Below the pieces are notes generated by a model. That model did not search any database. It had not been told where the DNA came from and saw only the letters and a program-made list of their open reading frames with translations. This document shows, piece after piece, positions 1 to 9,989 of a stretch of 64,000 nucleotides of DNA. Source of the stretch: Caballeronia pedi. GTDB lineage: Bacteria > Pseudomonadota > Gammaproteobacteria > Burkholderiales > Burkholderiaceae. Within the stretch, counting starts at the first letter, position 1. Each line of letters begins with the position of its first letter. The stretch lies in assembly GCF_001544915.2 (NCBI RefSeq), contig NZ_FCOE02000006.1, positions 62,001-126,000 of the forward strand, given 5' to 3'. The translations under genes were made by a program, and so were the position numbers.

Positions 1-148
1 CACGGTCCATTCCCAGGACGACCAGTACAAGATCCAGTGGGACGGCAAGGAACGCACAAACGCGTGCTCGTCAGACGGTTATCTGATCGGGCGCGTCATC
101 GGGACGCATCTGGCCGGCGTCGATATGAAAAACGGCAAGCCTTCCTAA
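1..148 (+). CDS. C-terminal end of an unrecognised protein (partial)
   Basis: An open frame enters from the left edge and ends at a TAA (146-148). The visible 48 residues start TVHSQDDQYKIQWDG and end GTHLAGVDMKNGKPS. I do not recognise the family. The tail is hydrophilic with no membrane segment. Its stop codon overlaps, on the other strand, the stop codon of the convergent lipoprotein gene (145-147), so the two genes end tail to tail with no room for a separate terminator. Basis: seen in sequence; the start lies outside the window. Confidence 0.6.
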   Translation, partial: TVHSQDDQYKIQWDGKERTNACSSDGYLIGRVIGTHLAGVDMKNGKPS

Positions 149-504
149 TCGCAGGTGTGGGTCGCGGTGACGTAGCGGCTCGCGACCGCGACATCGCCGT
201 AAATCGTGTAACCCGTCCCGTTGGCCGATGCCTGCGCGATCACCAAAACCACCGACTGACTCGTATATCCGCCGCTGGGCACGGAAACGGCCTGCGTATC
301 GGTGCTCGGCGAGTATTCGCGCACGCGCCCGGCGATCGGTGTCCATTTTTCCTTCACGCACCGGACGAAATCGTACGGCTTGACCTGCGACGTGCCCGAC
401 CCGATGGGCACGGTCCTGAGCAGTGTGTCGTCCGTCGCGGCGCAGGCGCTCAAAACGGATACGCCGATTGCGGCGAACAGCATTGCGATGTTGTTTTTTG
501 TCAT
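145..504 (-). CDS. Small putative lipoprotein
   Basis: 119 residues starting MTKNNIAMLF. A hydrophobic signal stretch leads to a lipobox LSAC with the modified Cys at about residue 21, so the protein is probably exported and lipid-anchored. Two further Cys, one mid-protein (FVRCVKEKW) and one at the very C-terminus (THTCD), could pair. No catalytic motif or known family is apparent. The ATG is preceded by an AGGAA ribosome site. It is convergent with the truncated gene at the left edge, stop codons overlapping. Function unknown. Confidence 0.7.
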   Translation of the reverse strand: MTKNNIAMLFAAIGVSVLSACAATDDTLLRTVPIGSGTSQVKPYDFVRCVKEKWTPIAGRVREYSPSTDTQAVSVPSGGYTSQSVVLVIAQASANGTGYTIYGDVAVASRYVTATHTCD

Positions 505-898
505 GGTTCCTATGCCTTTTTTTGCAGTAACCGCTTAAGCTTGCGCCCTGTGTCCTCGTCGACGCCACAGGCCGTCGATCGTAACCCTTCCGCTGACAAA
601 CCGTAAGGCGAACGCGACCGTTCGTTCGTGCCTAACGAGCACCCCGGAAAGCCGCGCCAGCTCTGATTACAAGCTTTCGATCCGTAGTTTTCCCAATATT
701 AGTCAAGTCGGGTCAACCGGCGCCGTTATATAGGCGTTTCACGCTTAGAAGCCGTTTGTATGGCGCGAGCGCGGGCGGCGGGAGCCGAAGTGGCGCTCTC
801 CGACCGCGTGTGGTGCGCGGGTCCCCGATAACCGTGATGTTGCGTTGCTGTCGACCGTTCGCGGCCGATTTGCAGCGTGAGCCAGTTTGATAGAACGC
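505..898. other. Divergent intergenic region, no gene seen
   Basis: About 390 bases between the lipoprotein (minus) and mprF (plus). Open frames crossing it are shadows without Shine-Dalgarno sites or protein-like composition. The part around 660-740 is noticeably richer in A and T than its surroundings and is the likeliest place for promoters of both divergent genes, but I cannot name a convincing -35/-10 pair. No hairpin with a T-run was found. Confidence 0.4.
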
Positions 899-3493
899 AT
901 GTCTCGCACAAAGTTGCTTGCCCGGCTTCGCGCCATTTCCCCTGCCGGACGTCCGTCCGGTGGCTTCGATCTTCAGCGGCTCGCCGCGCCCGTGCTCACG
1001 GTCGTGATCTGCGTGCTGCTGCTGGTGGTCTTCCAGCACCTTTCCCGCTCGGTCGACTACAAGTCGGTGATCCACTCGCTGCGCGTGATGACGCCGCAGG
1101 CCTGGGTCGCCGCGCTGTTCGCGACCGCGCTCTCCTTCGCGGCGCTGGTCGGGCGCGACGCGGTCGGGCTGCGTCATATCGGCGTGACGATGCCGCGTTC
1201 GTTGCTGTGGGTCGGAGCGACGGTCGGTTCCGCGCTCGGCAACGTGACGGGCTTCGGCGCGCTGACGGGCGGTGCGGTGCGCTGCCGCGTCTACGGCGCG
1301 GCCGATGTGACCCCGGCGCAGGTCGGCCGGCTGACGATTTTCACGAGCGTCACGCTCGCACTCTCCCTCGCGTTCATGGCCGCTGCCGGCATGCTGTTCG
1401 GCGCGGGCACGCTCTCCGGCATGATGCACCTGTCGCCGGCCGCGTTGCGCGTGACCGGCGCGCTGCTCCTCGCCGTGTTCGCGGCGATGGTCATCGTCTG
1501 CGGCAGCGCGCCGCGCACGTTGCGCTCGCGCTGGAAGTGGCTTTCGTTCACCGTCCCGGCGCGCCGCGACTTCGTCGCGCAGGCCGCGCTCGCGGTCGTC
1601 GACGTCCTCGGCGCCGGTCTCGCGCTCTGGGCGCTTCTGCCGAACGCGCAAGTCGGTTTCGGCGACTTCATGACGGTGTTCTCCGCGGCCATGCTGCTCG
1701 GCATGATCGGCCACACGCCCGGCGGCGTCGGCGTGTTCGAGGCGGCGATGGTGTTCGCGCTCGGCGGCAGCGCCCACACGCCGGACGTGCTGGCCGCGCT
1801 GCTCGCGTATCGCGCGATCTACTTCGGCCTGCCGCTGATCCTCTCGGCGGGCGTGATGGCGGCGTTCGAAGGCCGCGCGCTCAAGGGCCGCTTCGGTTTC
1901 CTGAGCCCGCGCAACGTCTCGCAGCTCGCGCCGGTGTTCCTGTCGATCGTCACGTTCGCGGCCGGCTCGATGCTCGTGATCTCGGGCGCGACGCCCGCGT
2001 TCAAGATGCGCATCGCGCTGTTGCAGACGATCCTCCCGCTGTGGGTGCTGGAAAGCTCGCAACTGCTCGGCTCCGTGCTCGGCGTGCTGCTGCTTTTCGT
2101 CGCGCGCGGCCTGATGCGCCGTCTGGACGCCGCCTGGTGGCTCGCGGTGATCCTCGCCGTGACGAACCTTGCATTGTCCCTGGCGAAAGGGCTCGCGTTC
2201 GTCGAAGTGGGCGTGCTGGCCTTCCTCGTCGTGCTGCTCGTCGCGACGCGTGAGCGCTTCAACCGCCGTTCGTCGCTCTTCGCCGAGCGCTTCACCGCGA
2301 CGTGGCTGATTTCCATCGGCGTCGTGATGGCGCTCGCCGTCTGGATCATGTTCTTCGCCTTCCGCGATGTGCCGTACAGCCGCGATCTCTGGTGGCAATT
2401 CGCCTTCGACGAGCGCGCCCCGCGTGCGCTGCGCGCGACGCTCGCGGCGGCGGTGTTCGCGTCGGCGTTCGGGGTGTGGCAACTGTTGCGCCCGGCCGCT
2501 GGCCGTTTCGTGAAACCGGTCCCGCAGGATCTCGCCGATGCCGCGCGCATCTTCCGCGCGCAGGAACGCAGCGACGCCGGCCTCGCGATGATGGGCGACA
2601 AGAGCTTCATCTTCTCCGAGTCGCGCGAAGCCTTTCTGATGTACGCGAAGCACGGCCGCACGTGGGCCGCGCTGCACGATCCGGTCGGCCCGCGCCGCGA
2701 ATGGGCGGAACTGATCCGCAAGTTCGTCGCGCTGGCGCACGCCCACAATGGCCGCGCCGCGTTCTATCAGGTCCGCGCGGACGCGCTGCCGCTCTATCTC
2801 GACGCCGGTCTCACGCTGATGAAGCTGGGCGAGGAAGCCCACGTCGCGCTGTCGGAATTCGATCTGAAGGGCTCGCACCGCTCGCATTTGCGCTACGCGC
2901 TCAAGCGCGGCGAACGCGATGGCTTCGATACCGAAGTGATCGGGCCGCAACAGATCGCCGCCAGCCTGCCGATGCTGCGCGAAATCTCCGACGACTGGCT
3001 CGAAAGCCGCTCCGCGCGCGAAAAGAGCTTCTCGGTGGCCGCGTTCAACGAGGACTATCTCTCGGCGCAATCGGTGCTGCTCGTGCGCCAGCAGGGCGCG
3101 CCGGTCGCGTTCGTCACCTTCATGACGACGGACATGAACACCGAAGCGACCGTCGGCGTGATGCGCCATGTCGCCGAAGCGTCGCCGTACGCGATGGAAT
3201 ACCTCTTCACCAAGCTCGCGCTGCATCTGAAGGAAGCGGGGTTCAAGTCGCTGTCGCTCGGCATCGCGCCGCTGTCGGGCATGGAGCCGACGCCGCTCGC
3301 CTCGCACTGGCATCGGCTTGCCGGGCTCGTGTGGCGCTTCGGCGGGCGGTTCTACAACTTCCGCGGGCTGCGCGGATTCAAAAGCAAGTTCCAGCCGCGC
3401 TGGGAGCCGCGCTATCTGGCGGCGTCCGGTTCGGTCGGCGTATTTTTCACTTTGGCGGATCTTTCGCTCCTCGCGGGCGGTTGGCGTTCATGA
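899..3493 (+). CDS. mprF: Bifunctional phosphatidylglycerol lysyltransferase/flippase MprF (LpiA)
   Basis: MprF transfers an amino acid (usually lysine) from aminoacyl-tRNA to phosphatidylglycerol and flips the product, lowering surface charge and protecting against cationic peptides and acid. The 864-residue product, starting MSRTKLLARL, has the expected plan. Residues ~25-490 are many membrane segments (flippase domain). Residues ~530-850 are a soluble GNAT-like synthase domain (DUF2156) with FIFSESREAFLMY near residue 570, ending in the characteristic FKSKFQPRWEPRYL. Length is normal for the family. ATG at 899 is preferred to a TTG at 887. Its stop overlaps the acvB start (ATGA), so the two are translationally coupled, as in rhizobial lpiA-acvB. 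Amino-acid specificity cannot be read from sequence. Confidence 0.93.
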   Translation: MSRTKLLARLRAISPAGRPSGGFDLQRLAAPVLTVVICVLLLVVFQHLSRSVDYKSVIHSLRVMTPQAWVAALFATALSFAALVGRDAVGLRHIGVTMPRSLLWVGATVGSALGNVTGFGALTGGAVRCRVYGAADVTPAQVGRLTIFTSVTLALSLAFMAAAGMLFGAGTLSGMMHLSPAALRVTGALLLAVFAAMVIVCGSAPRTLRSRWKWLSFTVPARRDFVAQAALAVVDVLGAGLALWALLPNAQVGFGDFMTVFSAAMLLGMIGHTPGGVGVFEAAMVFALGGSAHTPDVLAALLAYRAIYFGLPLILSAGVMAAFEGRALKGRFGFLSPRNVSQLAPVFLSIVTFAAGSMLVISGATPAFKMRIALLQTILPLWVLESSQLLGSVLGVLLLFVARGLMRRLDAAWWLAVILAVTNLALSLAKGLAFVEVGVLAFLVVLLVATRERFNRRSSLFAERFTATWLISIGVVMALAVWIMFFAFRDVPYSRDLWWQFAFDERAPRALRATLAAAVFASAFGVWQLLRPAAGRFVKPVPQDLADAARIFRAQERSDAGLAMMGDKSFIFSESREAFLMYAKHGRTWAALHDPVGPRREWAELIRKFVALAHAHNGRAAFYQVRADALPLYLDAGLTLMKLGEEAHVALSEFDLKGSHRSHLRYALKRGERDGFDTEVIGPQQIAASLPMLREISDDWLESRSAREKSFSVAAFNEDYLSAQSVLLVRQQGAPVAFVTFMTTDMNTEATVGVMRHVAEASPYAMEYLFTKLALHLKEAGFKSLSLGIAPLSGMEPTPLASHWHRLAGLVWRFGGRFYNFRGLRGFKSKFQPRWEPRYLAASGSVGVFFTLADLSLLAGGWRS

Positions 3494-4785
3494 AATTCCT
3501 TTGCAAGAAAGCGACGGCGCTCGTAGCGGCCGTCGCCTGTGGTGTGGCTCTGTCCGGTTTCGCACATGCGGCGGAGTCGATTTCCGGCGGCCGTTACGGC
3601 CAGGTCACGCTCACGAAGCCGACCGGTGCGATGACCGGCTTCGTCGTGCTGTTCTCGGAGAAAAGCGGCTGGAGCCCGTCCGACCAGCAAGCCGCCGATG
3701 CACTCGCAGCCAAAGGCGCGATGGTCATCGGCGTCGACACGCCGCGCTATGCCGCGCGTGTGGCGGCCGACAAGACCGAGAAGTCCTGTCACAACCTCGT
3801 CGGCGATGCGGAGAACATGAGCCATCAGCTCGAACGCACCGTTCAGTCGAACCATTATTTCTCGCCGATTCTCGTCGGCACGGGGCAGGGCGCGATGATC
3901 GCGGAAAGCGCGCTGAAGCAGGCGCCGGACAACACCGTCAAGGGCGCGGTGTCGCTCGCGGCTGACCCGATGCTCGACGCGCGTTTCAATCCCTGCGCGC
4001 CGGATTCGACCATCATCCACGCGAACGGGTTGCCGGGCTTCTTCGAATACACGGCCGTGCTCGAAGCGGGCCGCTCGAAGGCCGACGCGCTCGTCGCGAT
4101 GACGTCGCCGCATCTGAAGAAGGCCGAGCCGGTTGTTGACGGCGATGTCTCCGACCTCCCGCTGATCGAACTGCGCGCCGCGCAACCGACCGATCTGCTC
4201 GCGATCGTCATTTCCGGAGACGGCGGCTGGCGCGATCTCGACAAGACGATGGCGCTCGCGCTGCAACGCGATGGCGTGTCGGTGATCGGCATCGATTCGC
4301 TGCGCTACTTCTGGAGCGAAAAGACGCCGCAGCAGACGGCCAGCGATCTTGCGCGCGTGATCCGCGCGTACAACGCGCGCTGGCATACGAAACATGTGGC
4401 GCTGGTCGGCTATTCGTTCGGCGCGGACGTGATGCCGTTCGCATACAACCGTCTGCCGGACGCGGTGCGCGAGCAGGTTTCGTATATCTCGCTGATGGGT
4501 TTTTCGCCGTCGGCGGATTTTCAGATTCGCGTCACGGGCTGGCTCGGCATGCCGGCGAGCGAGAAGGCGCTCAAGGTGCGGCCGGAGCTGAACAAGCTGC
4601 CGCCGTCGATGGTGCAATGCATCTACGGCGAGAAGGAAGAGGACACGCTGTGTCCGCAGCTCACGAAGACGGGTATCGAAGTGGTGAAGCTGCCCGGCGA
4701 TCACCACTTTGGGGGCGACTACGATGCGCTCGCGCGGCGCATTCTCGCGGGCTGGCGCAAGCAGATCGCGGCGCGGCAGGGTTGA
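3490..4785 (+). CDS. acvB: AcvB/VirJ-family periplasmic serine hydrolase
   Basis: AcvB of Agrobacterium is a periplasmic hydrolase that removes the amino acid from lysyl-phosphatidylglycerol, balancing MprF/LpiA. This 431-residue protein begins with a Sec signal ending near SGFAHA-A (~28) and contains two VirJ-like alpha/beta-hydrolase halves. The C-terminal half carries an intact nucleophile elbow GYSFG (Ser309) and a terminal DHHFGGDY that would supply the His. In the N-terminal half the equivalent elbow reads GTGQG (~131-134), Gln replacing Ser, so this half is probably non-catalytic. The start overlaps the mprF stop by four bases, giving fixed co-translation. Family knowledge: the lpiA-acvB operon in rhizobia is acid-induced; whether that holds here is inference. 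Confidence 0.9.
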   Translation: MKFLCKKATALVAAVACGVALSGFAHAAESISGGRYGQVTLTKPTGAMTGFVVLFSEKSGWSPSDQQAADALAAKGAMVIGVDTPRYAARVAADKTEKSCHNLVGDAENMSHQLERTVQSNHYFSPILVGTGQGAMIAESALKQAPDNTVKGAVSLAADPMLDARFNPCAPDSTIIHANGLPGFFEYTAVLEAGRSKADALVAMTSPHLKKAEPVVDGDVSDLPLIELRAAQPTDLLAIVISGDGGWRDLDKTMALALQRDGVSVIGIDSLRYFWSEKTPQQTASDLARVIRAYNARWHTKHVALVGYSFGADVMPFAYNRLPDAVREQVSYISLMGFSPSADFQIRVTGWLGMPASEKALKVRPELNKLPPSMVQCIYGEKEEDTLCPQLTKTGIEVVKLPGDHHFGGDYDALARRILAGWRKQIAARQG

Positions 4786-4831
4786 TCCGCTGATATCGCG
4801 AGGCGCGGATCGGCCTGTGGTCCGCGTTTGA

Positions 4832-5341
4832 TCACTTGAGCGGTCCGAGATAGTCCCGCTTGCCGATCGGCGCGCCGAGATGGCGCAGAATGTCATGCGT
4901 CGTGACGACGTGAAAATAGAAGTTCGGCAACCCGAAGCCGAACAGATAATCGTCGCCCGAGAACGACGGCGAAAAGTCCGGAAACTTCAGCGTAACCGTG
5001 CGCGTTTCGCTACCCGCGAGCGACGCCTTGTCGATGCTCTTCAGAAACGCGATTGTCTTCTCGATCCGACCGTGCAGCGACGCAAAGCTGTCCTCGTTGT
5101 CCTCGAAGCGCGGCGCTTCGATGGCCGCGAGACGCGCCGCCGACAGTTTCGCCGTGTCGCTTGCGCGCTGGATCTGCGCGACGAGCGGCAGCATGTCGGG
5201 CGCGAGGCGCGCGTTGAGCACATCGTCGTGGGCGAGGCCTTTTTCATCGGCGAAGGCGGCGCCTTTCTTCAGCAGATCCGCGCAGACTTCGAGCCCGCGA
5301 ATGAAAACCGGAATCGATGCGCGATACATCGTGAGTGACAT
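4832..5341 (-). CDS. DUF1993 family protein
   Basis: 169 residues starting MSLTMYRASIPVF, soluble and helical, matching the DUF1993 family (DinB-like four-helix bundle fold by family knowledge). The conserved C-terminal motif FYFHVVTTHDILRHLG is present, with the His that is usual for the family. No function has been firmly assigned to DUF1993 proteins. It stands alone, convergent with acvB, with a short hairpin-forming stretch in the 46-base gap. Confidence 0.85.
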   Translation of the reverse strand: MSLTMYRASIPVFIRGLEVCADLLKKGAAFADEKGLAHDDVLNARLAPDMLPLVAQIQRASDTAKLSAARLAAIEAPRFEDNEDSFASLHGRIEKTIAFLKSIDKASLAGSETRTVTLKFPDFSPSFSGDDYLFGFGLPNFYFHVVTTHDILRHLGAPIGKRDYLGPLK

Positions 5342-5423
5342 GGGCTTGTGCTCCTTGAAGTTCTGTTTTCGATGACGACAGGGGCCACAAGCATAGCGCT
5401 CGCTGCGCGAGCCTGCTCGACTC

Positions 5424-5609
5424 TCACTGCCCGGACGGCCCTGAATGCCGCGCTTCCCACGCGCGCAACGCCGTCCTGTAACCTTCGAGCGCTTCCTGAT
5501 AAAGATCGAAGACGCACGGGTCGCAGCCGCTCTGGCAGCAATCCTCCGGCAACGGACGCTCGGGCGGCGTCGGGCGCGGATCGTCGGCGGGGTCGTGGCG
5601 GTTGGTCAT
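5424..5609 (-). CDS. Oxidoreductase-like domain protein (small, Cys-rich)
   Basis: A 61-residue protein starting MTNRHDPADDP. The core PLPEDCCQSGCDPCVFDLY with four closely spaced Cys is diagnostic of the short oxidoreductase-like domain (PF09791) found in many proteobacteria and in eukaryotic oxidoreductase-like proteins. The Cys cluster suggests metal or redox binding, but no activity is established. An in-frame ATG four codons upstream (5621) is an alternative start; neither has a clear Shine-Dalgarno. It reads away from the acylase gene. Confidence 0.8.
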   Translation of the reverse strand: MTNRHDPADDPRPTPPERPLPEDCCQSGCDPCVFDLYQEALEGYRTALRAWEARHSGPSGQ

Positions 5610-5770
5610 CGCGATGAGCAAGGCGTAATCGGTTCATCGTGCATCGGCTTCGCGGCGCGGGCGCGAGTGGCTAAACTTTGGCGTCGGATCGCGCCGCGCG
5701 CAATGCGATACTGCGCGCGGGGCAGTCATCCGCCCGTCATGACGTCGGATCGGACCGAGGGACTCACGCG

Positions 5771-8239
5771 ATGAACCAGATCGTCAGCCTTGCGATCTCC
5801 GCCGCGCTCGCGGGCGCCTTGCTGAGCGGCTGCGCCATGCCGCCTGACACATCGGGCGGACCCGGCGCGGAATTTCAGACGAACGCGGGCGCGCAAACCG
5901 CCTGGAGCGCCGAGATTCGCCGCACGCAGGACGGCATTCCGCATATCCGCGCGGCCGACTGGGGCAGTCTCGGCTTCGGTTTCGGCTATGCGCAGGCGCA
6001 GGACAACCTGTGCACGCTCGCCGATGCCTTCGTTACGTATCGCGGAGAACGCTCGGCGTACTTCGGTCCGGACGCGCGACCACCCGCGAGCGCGACCTTC
6101 GGCCAGCCACGCAATATCGACGCCGATTTCTTCTTTCGGCTCATGGGCGAACAAGCGGCCGTGGACCGTTACCGCGCCGCACAACCGGCCGAACTCCGCA
6201 ATCTGATCGACGGTTTCGCGAACGGCTACAACCGCTATCTCACCGATCTGAACGCGGGCGCCTTTCCGAACGCGCACGCGGCGTGCCGGGGCAAGCCGTG
6301 GGTCGGCAAGATCGGCGCCGACGATATCTACCTGCGTCTCATCGCGGCGAATCTCGCGGTGGGCTCGGTCCGCTTTCTGACGCCGATCGCGATCGCGCAC
6401 CCGCCGAAGCGCGGCGACAGCGCGTCGCCCGCGGCGTCGGCAGCATCGCCGGGCGCGCTTGAATCATTGCGCTTTTCCATCGGCGAGCATCCGGGCATCG
6501 GCAGCAATGCGCTGGCCTTCGGTGCGCCGGTCACGCGTGACAAACGCAGCATCCTGTTCGGCAACCCGCACTGGTTCTGGCGCGGGCCCGACCGTTTCTA
6601 TCAGGCGCAACTGACGATTCCGGGTCAGGTGAACGTCGCCGGCGTGTCGTTTCTCGGCGTGCCGCTGATCGTGCTCGGCTTCAACGAGAACATCGCGTGG
6701 ACGCATACCGTGTCGAGCGCGCGGCGTTTCGGCATCTTCCAGTTGACGCTCGATCCCGCCGATCCGACGCGCTATCTCGTCGATGGCCGTAGCGAGCCGA
6801 TGACGCCCGTCGCGCTCACGGTGCGCTCGCGCCGCGCCGACGGCGCTTACGAATCCGTGTCGCGCACGCTTTACCGCACGCGTTTCGGGCCGGTCGTCGA
6901 TCTCTCGCCGATGGCGCAGGGCCTCGGCTGGAGCACGCAGCGCGCGTACGCGCTCGCCGACGTCAACATCGACAACGCGCGCGCGTTTCAGAACTTTTTC
7001 GCGTGGAATCAGGCGCGCTCGCTCAACGACTTCATGGCGATCCAGAAGCGCTACGCCGCGATGCCGTGGGCGAACACCTTCGCCATCGGGCGCGGCGACG
7101 ACCGCGTCTGGTTCGCCGACATCGGCCCGATCCCGAACGTGCCCGACGCGCTCGCGGAATCGTGCACGACGCCCGCAGGCCGCGCGTTCGCGGGGCGCGT
7201 GCCGGGCGTGCCGTTCCTCGACGGCTCGAAGAGCGCGTGCGCATGGCGCGTGGATTCGACGAGCGTGCAGCCGGGCGCGCTGCCCGTCGAGCAGTTGCCG
7301 AATACCGTGAGAGGCGATTACGTCGGCAATTTCAACGACAGCTACTGGCTCACGAACGCGAACGCGCCGCTGTCGGGCTCTCCGCGCATCGCAGGCGCGA
7401 CGCGCGTCGAGCAGTCGCTGCGCACGCGTTACGGGCATCTGCTCGCCGCGCGGCTGCAGCGCGAGCGAGGCGGCATCACGCGCGAGGCGCTCGAATCGGC
7501 CGTGCTGGAGACTCATTCGATGTCCGAGCGGCTGTTCCGCAAGCCGTTGCTCGACGCGGTCTGCACGGTGAACGAAGCGGTCGGCCCGCTGCACGAAGCG
7601 TGCGAGGTTCTGCGCAACTGGAACGGCACGGCGGACATCGACGCGCGCGGCGCGAATCTGTGGGACGAGTTCTGGTCGCGCGCGACGCGCATCGCGCCGG
7701 AGCGCCTGTACGAAGCGGGTTTCGATCCGAACAAGCCGCTCGCGACGCCGGGCGGCTTCAGCGTCGACAATCCCGCCGTGCTCCAGGACTTGCGCCAGGC
7801 GCTCGGCGGCGCGGCGCTCGCGTTGAAGCTGAACGGCTTCGCGCTCGATTCGCGCCGCGGCGACATTCTCTACACCGAACGCAACGGCGCGCGCGTGCCG
7901 CTCTACGGCGGCTGCGACGAAGCGGGCTACTTCACGATCGTCTGCGCGCGGCGTCCGCTCGATCCGAAGGGCTATCCGATGGACATCAGCGGCCAGGGCG
8001 ACAGCTACGTGCAGGTCGTCACCTTCGGCGAGAACGGCGTGGAAGCCGACACCATGCTCTCGCACTCCGAATCCGACGACCCGGCTTCGCCGCATTCGGG
8101 CGACGCCACGCGCGCGTTCGCGGCCAAACGCTGGTCGCGCTTTCCGTTCACCGAACAGGCGATCGTTTCCGATCCGGCGGTGACGCGCGTCGTCGTCTCG
8201 GGAGCGCGCGACGAAGGGACGGGCGCGCCGCGGCGTTGA
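5771..8239 (+). CDS. Penicillin acylase family (Ntn-hydrolase) acylase, probable lipoprotein
   Basis: Members cleave amide-linked acyl groups (penicillins, aculeacin, acyl-homoserine lactones) after autocatalytic splitting into alpha and beta chains. The 822-residue product has a signal peptide with lipobox LLSGC (Cys21), an alpha-chain region with GFGFGYAQAQDNL (~68-80), and the maturation site GIGSNALAFG. Ser245 would be the new N-terminal nucleophile of the beta chain, followed by GNPHWFW typical of aculeacin-acylase-like members. C-terminally it keeps GQGDSYVQVVTF. Substrate is unknown: quorum-signal acylase and cyclic-lipopeptide acylase are both possible. A lipid-anchored acylase would act in the periplasm or at the outer membrane. 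It stands as a single transcription unit. Confidence 0.88.
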   Translation: MNQIVSLAISAALAGALLSGCAMPPDTSGGPGAEFQTNAGAQTAWSAEIRRTQDGIPHIRAADWGSLGFGFGYAQAQDNLCTLADAFVTYRGERSAYFGPDARPPASATFGQPRNIDADFFFRLMGEQAAVDRYRAAQPAELRNLIDGFANGYNRYLTDLNAGAFPNAHAACRGKPWVGKIGADDIYLRLIAANLAVGSVRFLTPIAIAHPPKRGDSASPAASAASPGALESLRFSIGEHPGIGSNALAFGAPVTRDKRSILFGNPHWFWRGPDRFYQAQLTIPGQVNVAGVSFLGVPLIVLGFNENIAWTHTVSSARRFGIFQLTLDPADPTRYLVDGRSEPMTPVALTVRSRRADGAYESVSRTLYRTRFGPVVDLSPMAQGLGWSTQRAYALADVNIDNARAFQNFFAWNQARSLNDFMAIQKRYAAMPWANTFAIGRGDDRVWFADIGPIPNVPDALAESCTTPAGRAFAGRVPGVPFLDGSKSACAWRVDSTSVQPGALPVEQLPNTVRGDYVGNFNDSYWLTNANAPLSGSPRIAGATRVEQSLRTRYGHLLAARLQRERGGITREALESAVLETHSMSERLFRKPLLDAVCTVNEAVGPLHEACEVLRNWNGTADIDARGANLWDEFWSRATRIAPERLYEAGFDPNKPLATPGGFSVDNPAVLQDLRQALGGAALALKLNGFALDSRRGDILYTERNGARVPLYGGCDEAGYFTIVCARRPLDPKGYPMDISGQGDSYVQVVTFGENGVEADTMLSHSESDDPASPHSGDATRAFAAKRWSRFPFTEQAIVSDPAVTRVVVSGARDEGTGAPRR

Positions 8240-8337
8240 AAAAAATCACGTAAAACGCGCGGGCGCGGCCCGCCGCCGGTCGAGTCGCGTGCAAAACCCG
8301 TCTATCATTGAAGTTTGCCTCGAATGGAAACACGGTC

Positions 8338-9807
<1,470 letters not shown>

Positions 9808-9833
9808 GATTTTCGGCTCGATCGATCGTATGG

Positions 9834-9860
9834 AAAGCCCGGCGTGTCCGGGCTTTTTTT
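9834..9860 (+). terminator. Rho-independent terminator after M20 peptidase
   Basis: Stem AGCCCGG (9836-9842) / CCGGGCT (9848-9854), loop CGTGT, followed by a run of seven T (9854-9860). Lies 26 bases after the peptidase stop codon. Confidence 0.9.
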
Positions 9861-9887
9861 CGACCGTTTTCAGCGATTTTATAAAAA

Positions 9888-9908
9888 CAAACTGGTAAGG
9901 CCAGTTGA
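9888..9908. promoter_or_regulatory. Candidate GntR-type operator upstream of LDH2 gene
   Basis: Perfect inverted repeat AACTGG-TAAGG-CCAGTT (9890-9906), about 80 bases before the LDH2 start. The CTGGT...CCAG core resembles operators of the FadR/LldR branch of GntR repressors. A closely matching copy lies just after the gene (11120-11140). No GntR regulator is encoded nearby, so the assignment is inference. Confidence 0.45.
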
Positions 9909-9989
9909 TCGTCTGTAAAGTGATAGGCCCGCGCGCGCTTCAACAAAAGACGGGCGCGCGAGCGATCAACCAAGGAGACGAGTGCCGCA

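Noticed and set aside
713..3313. 866-codon open frame antisense to mprF
   Set aside because: Arg/His-rich nonsense composition created by high GC in the opposite frame; mprF has clear domains on the other strand.
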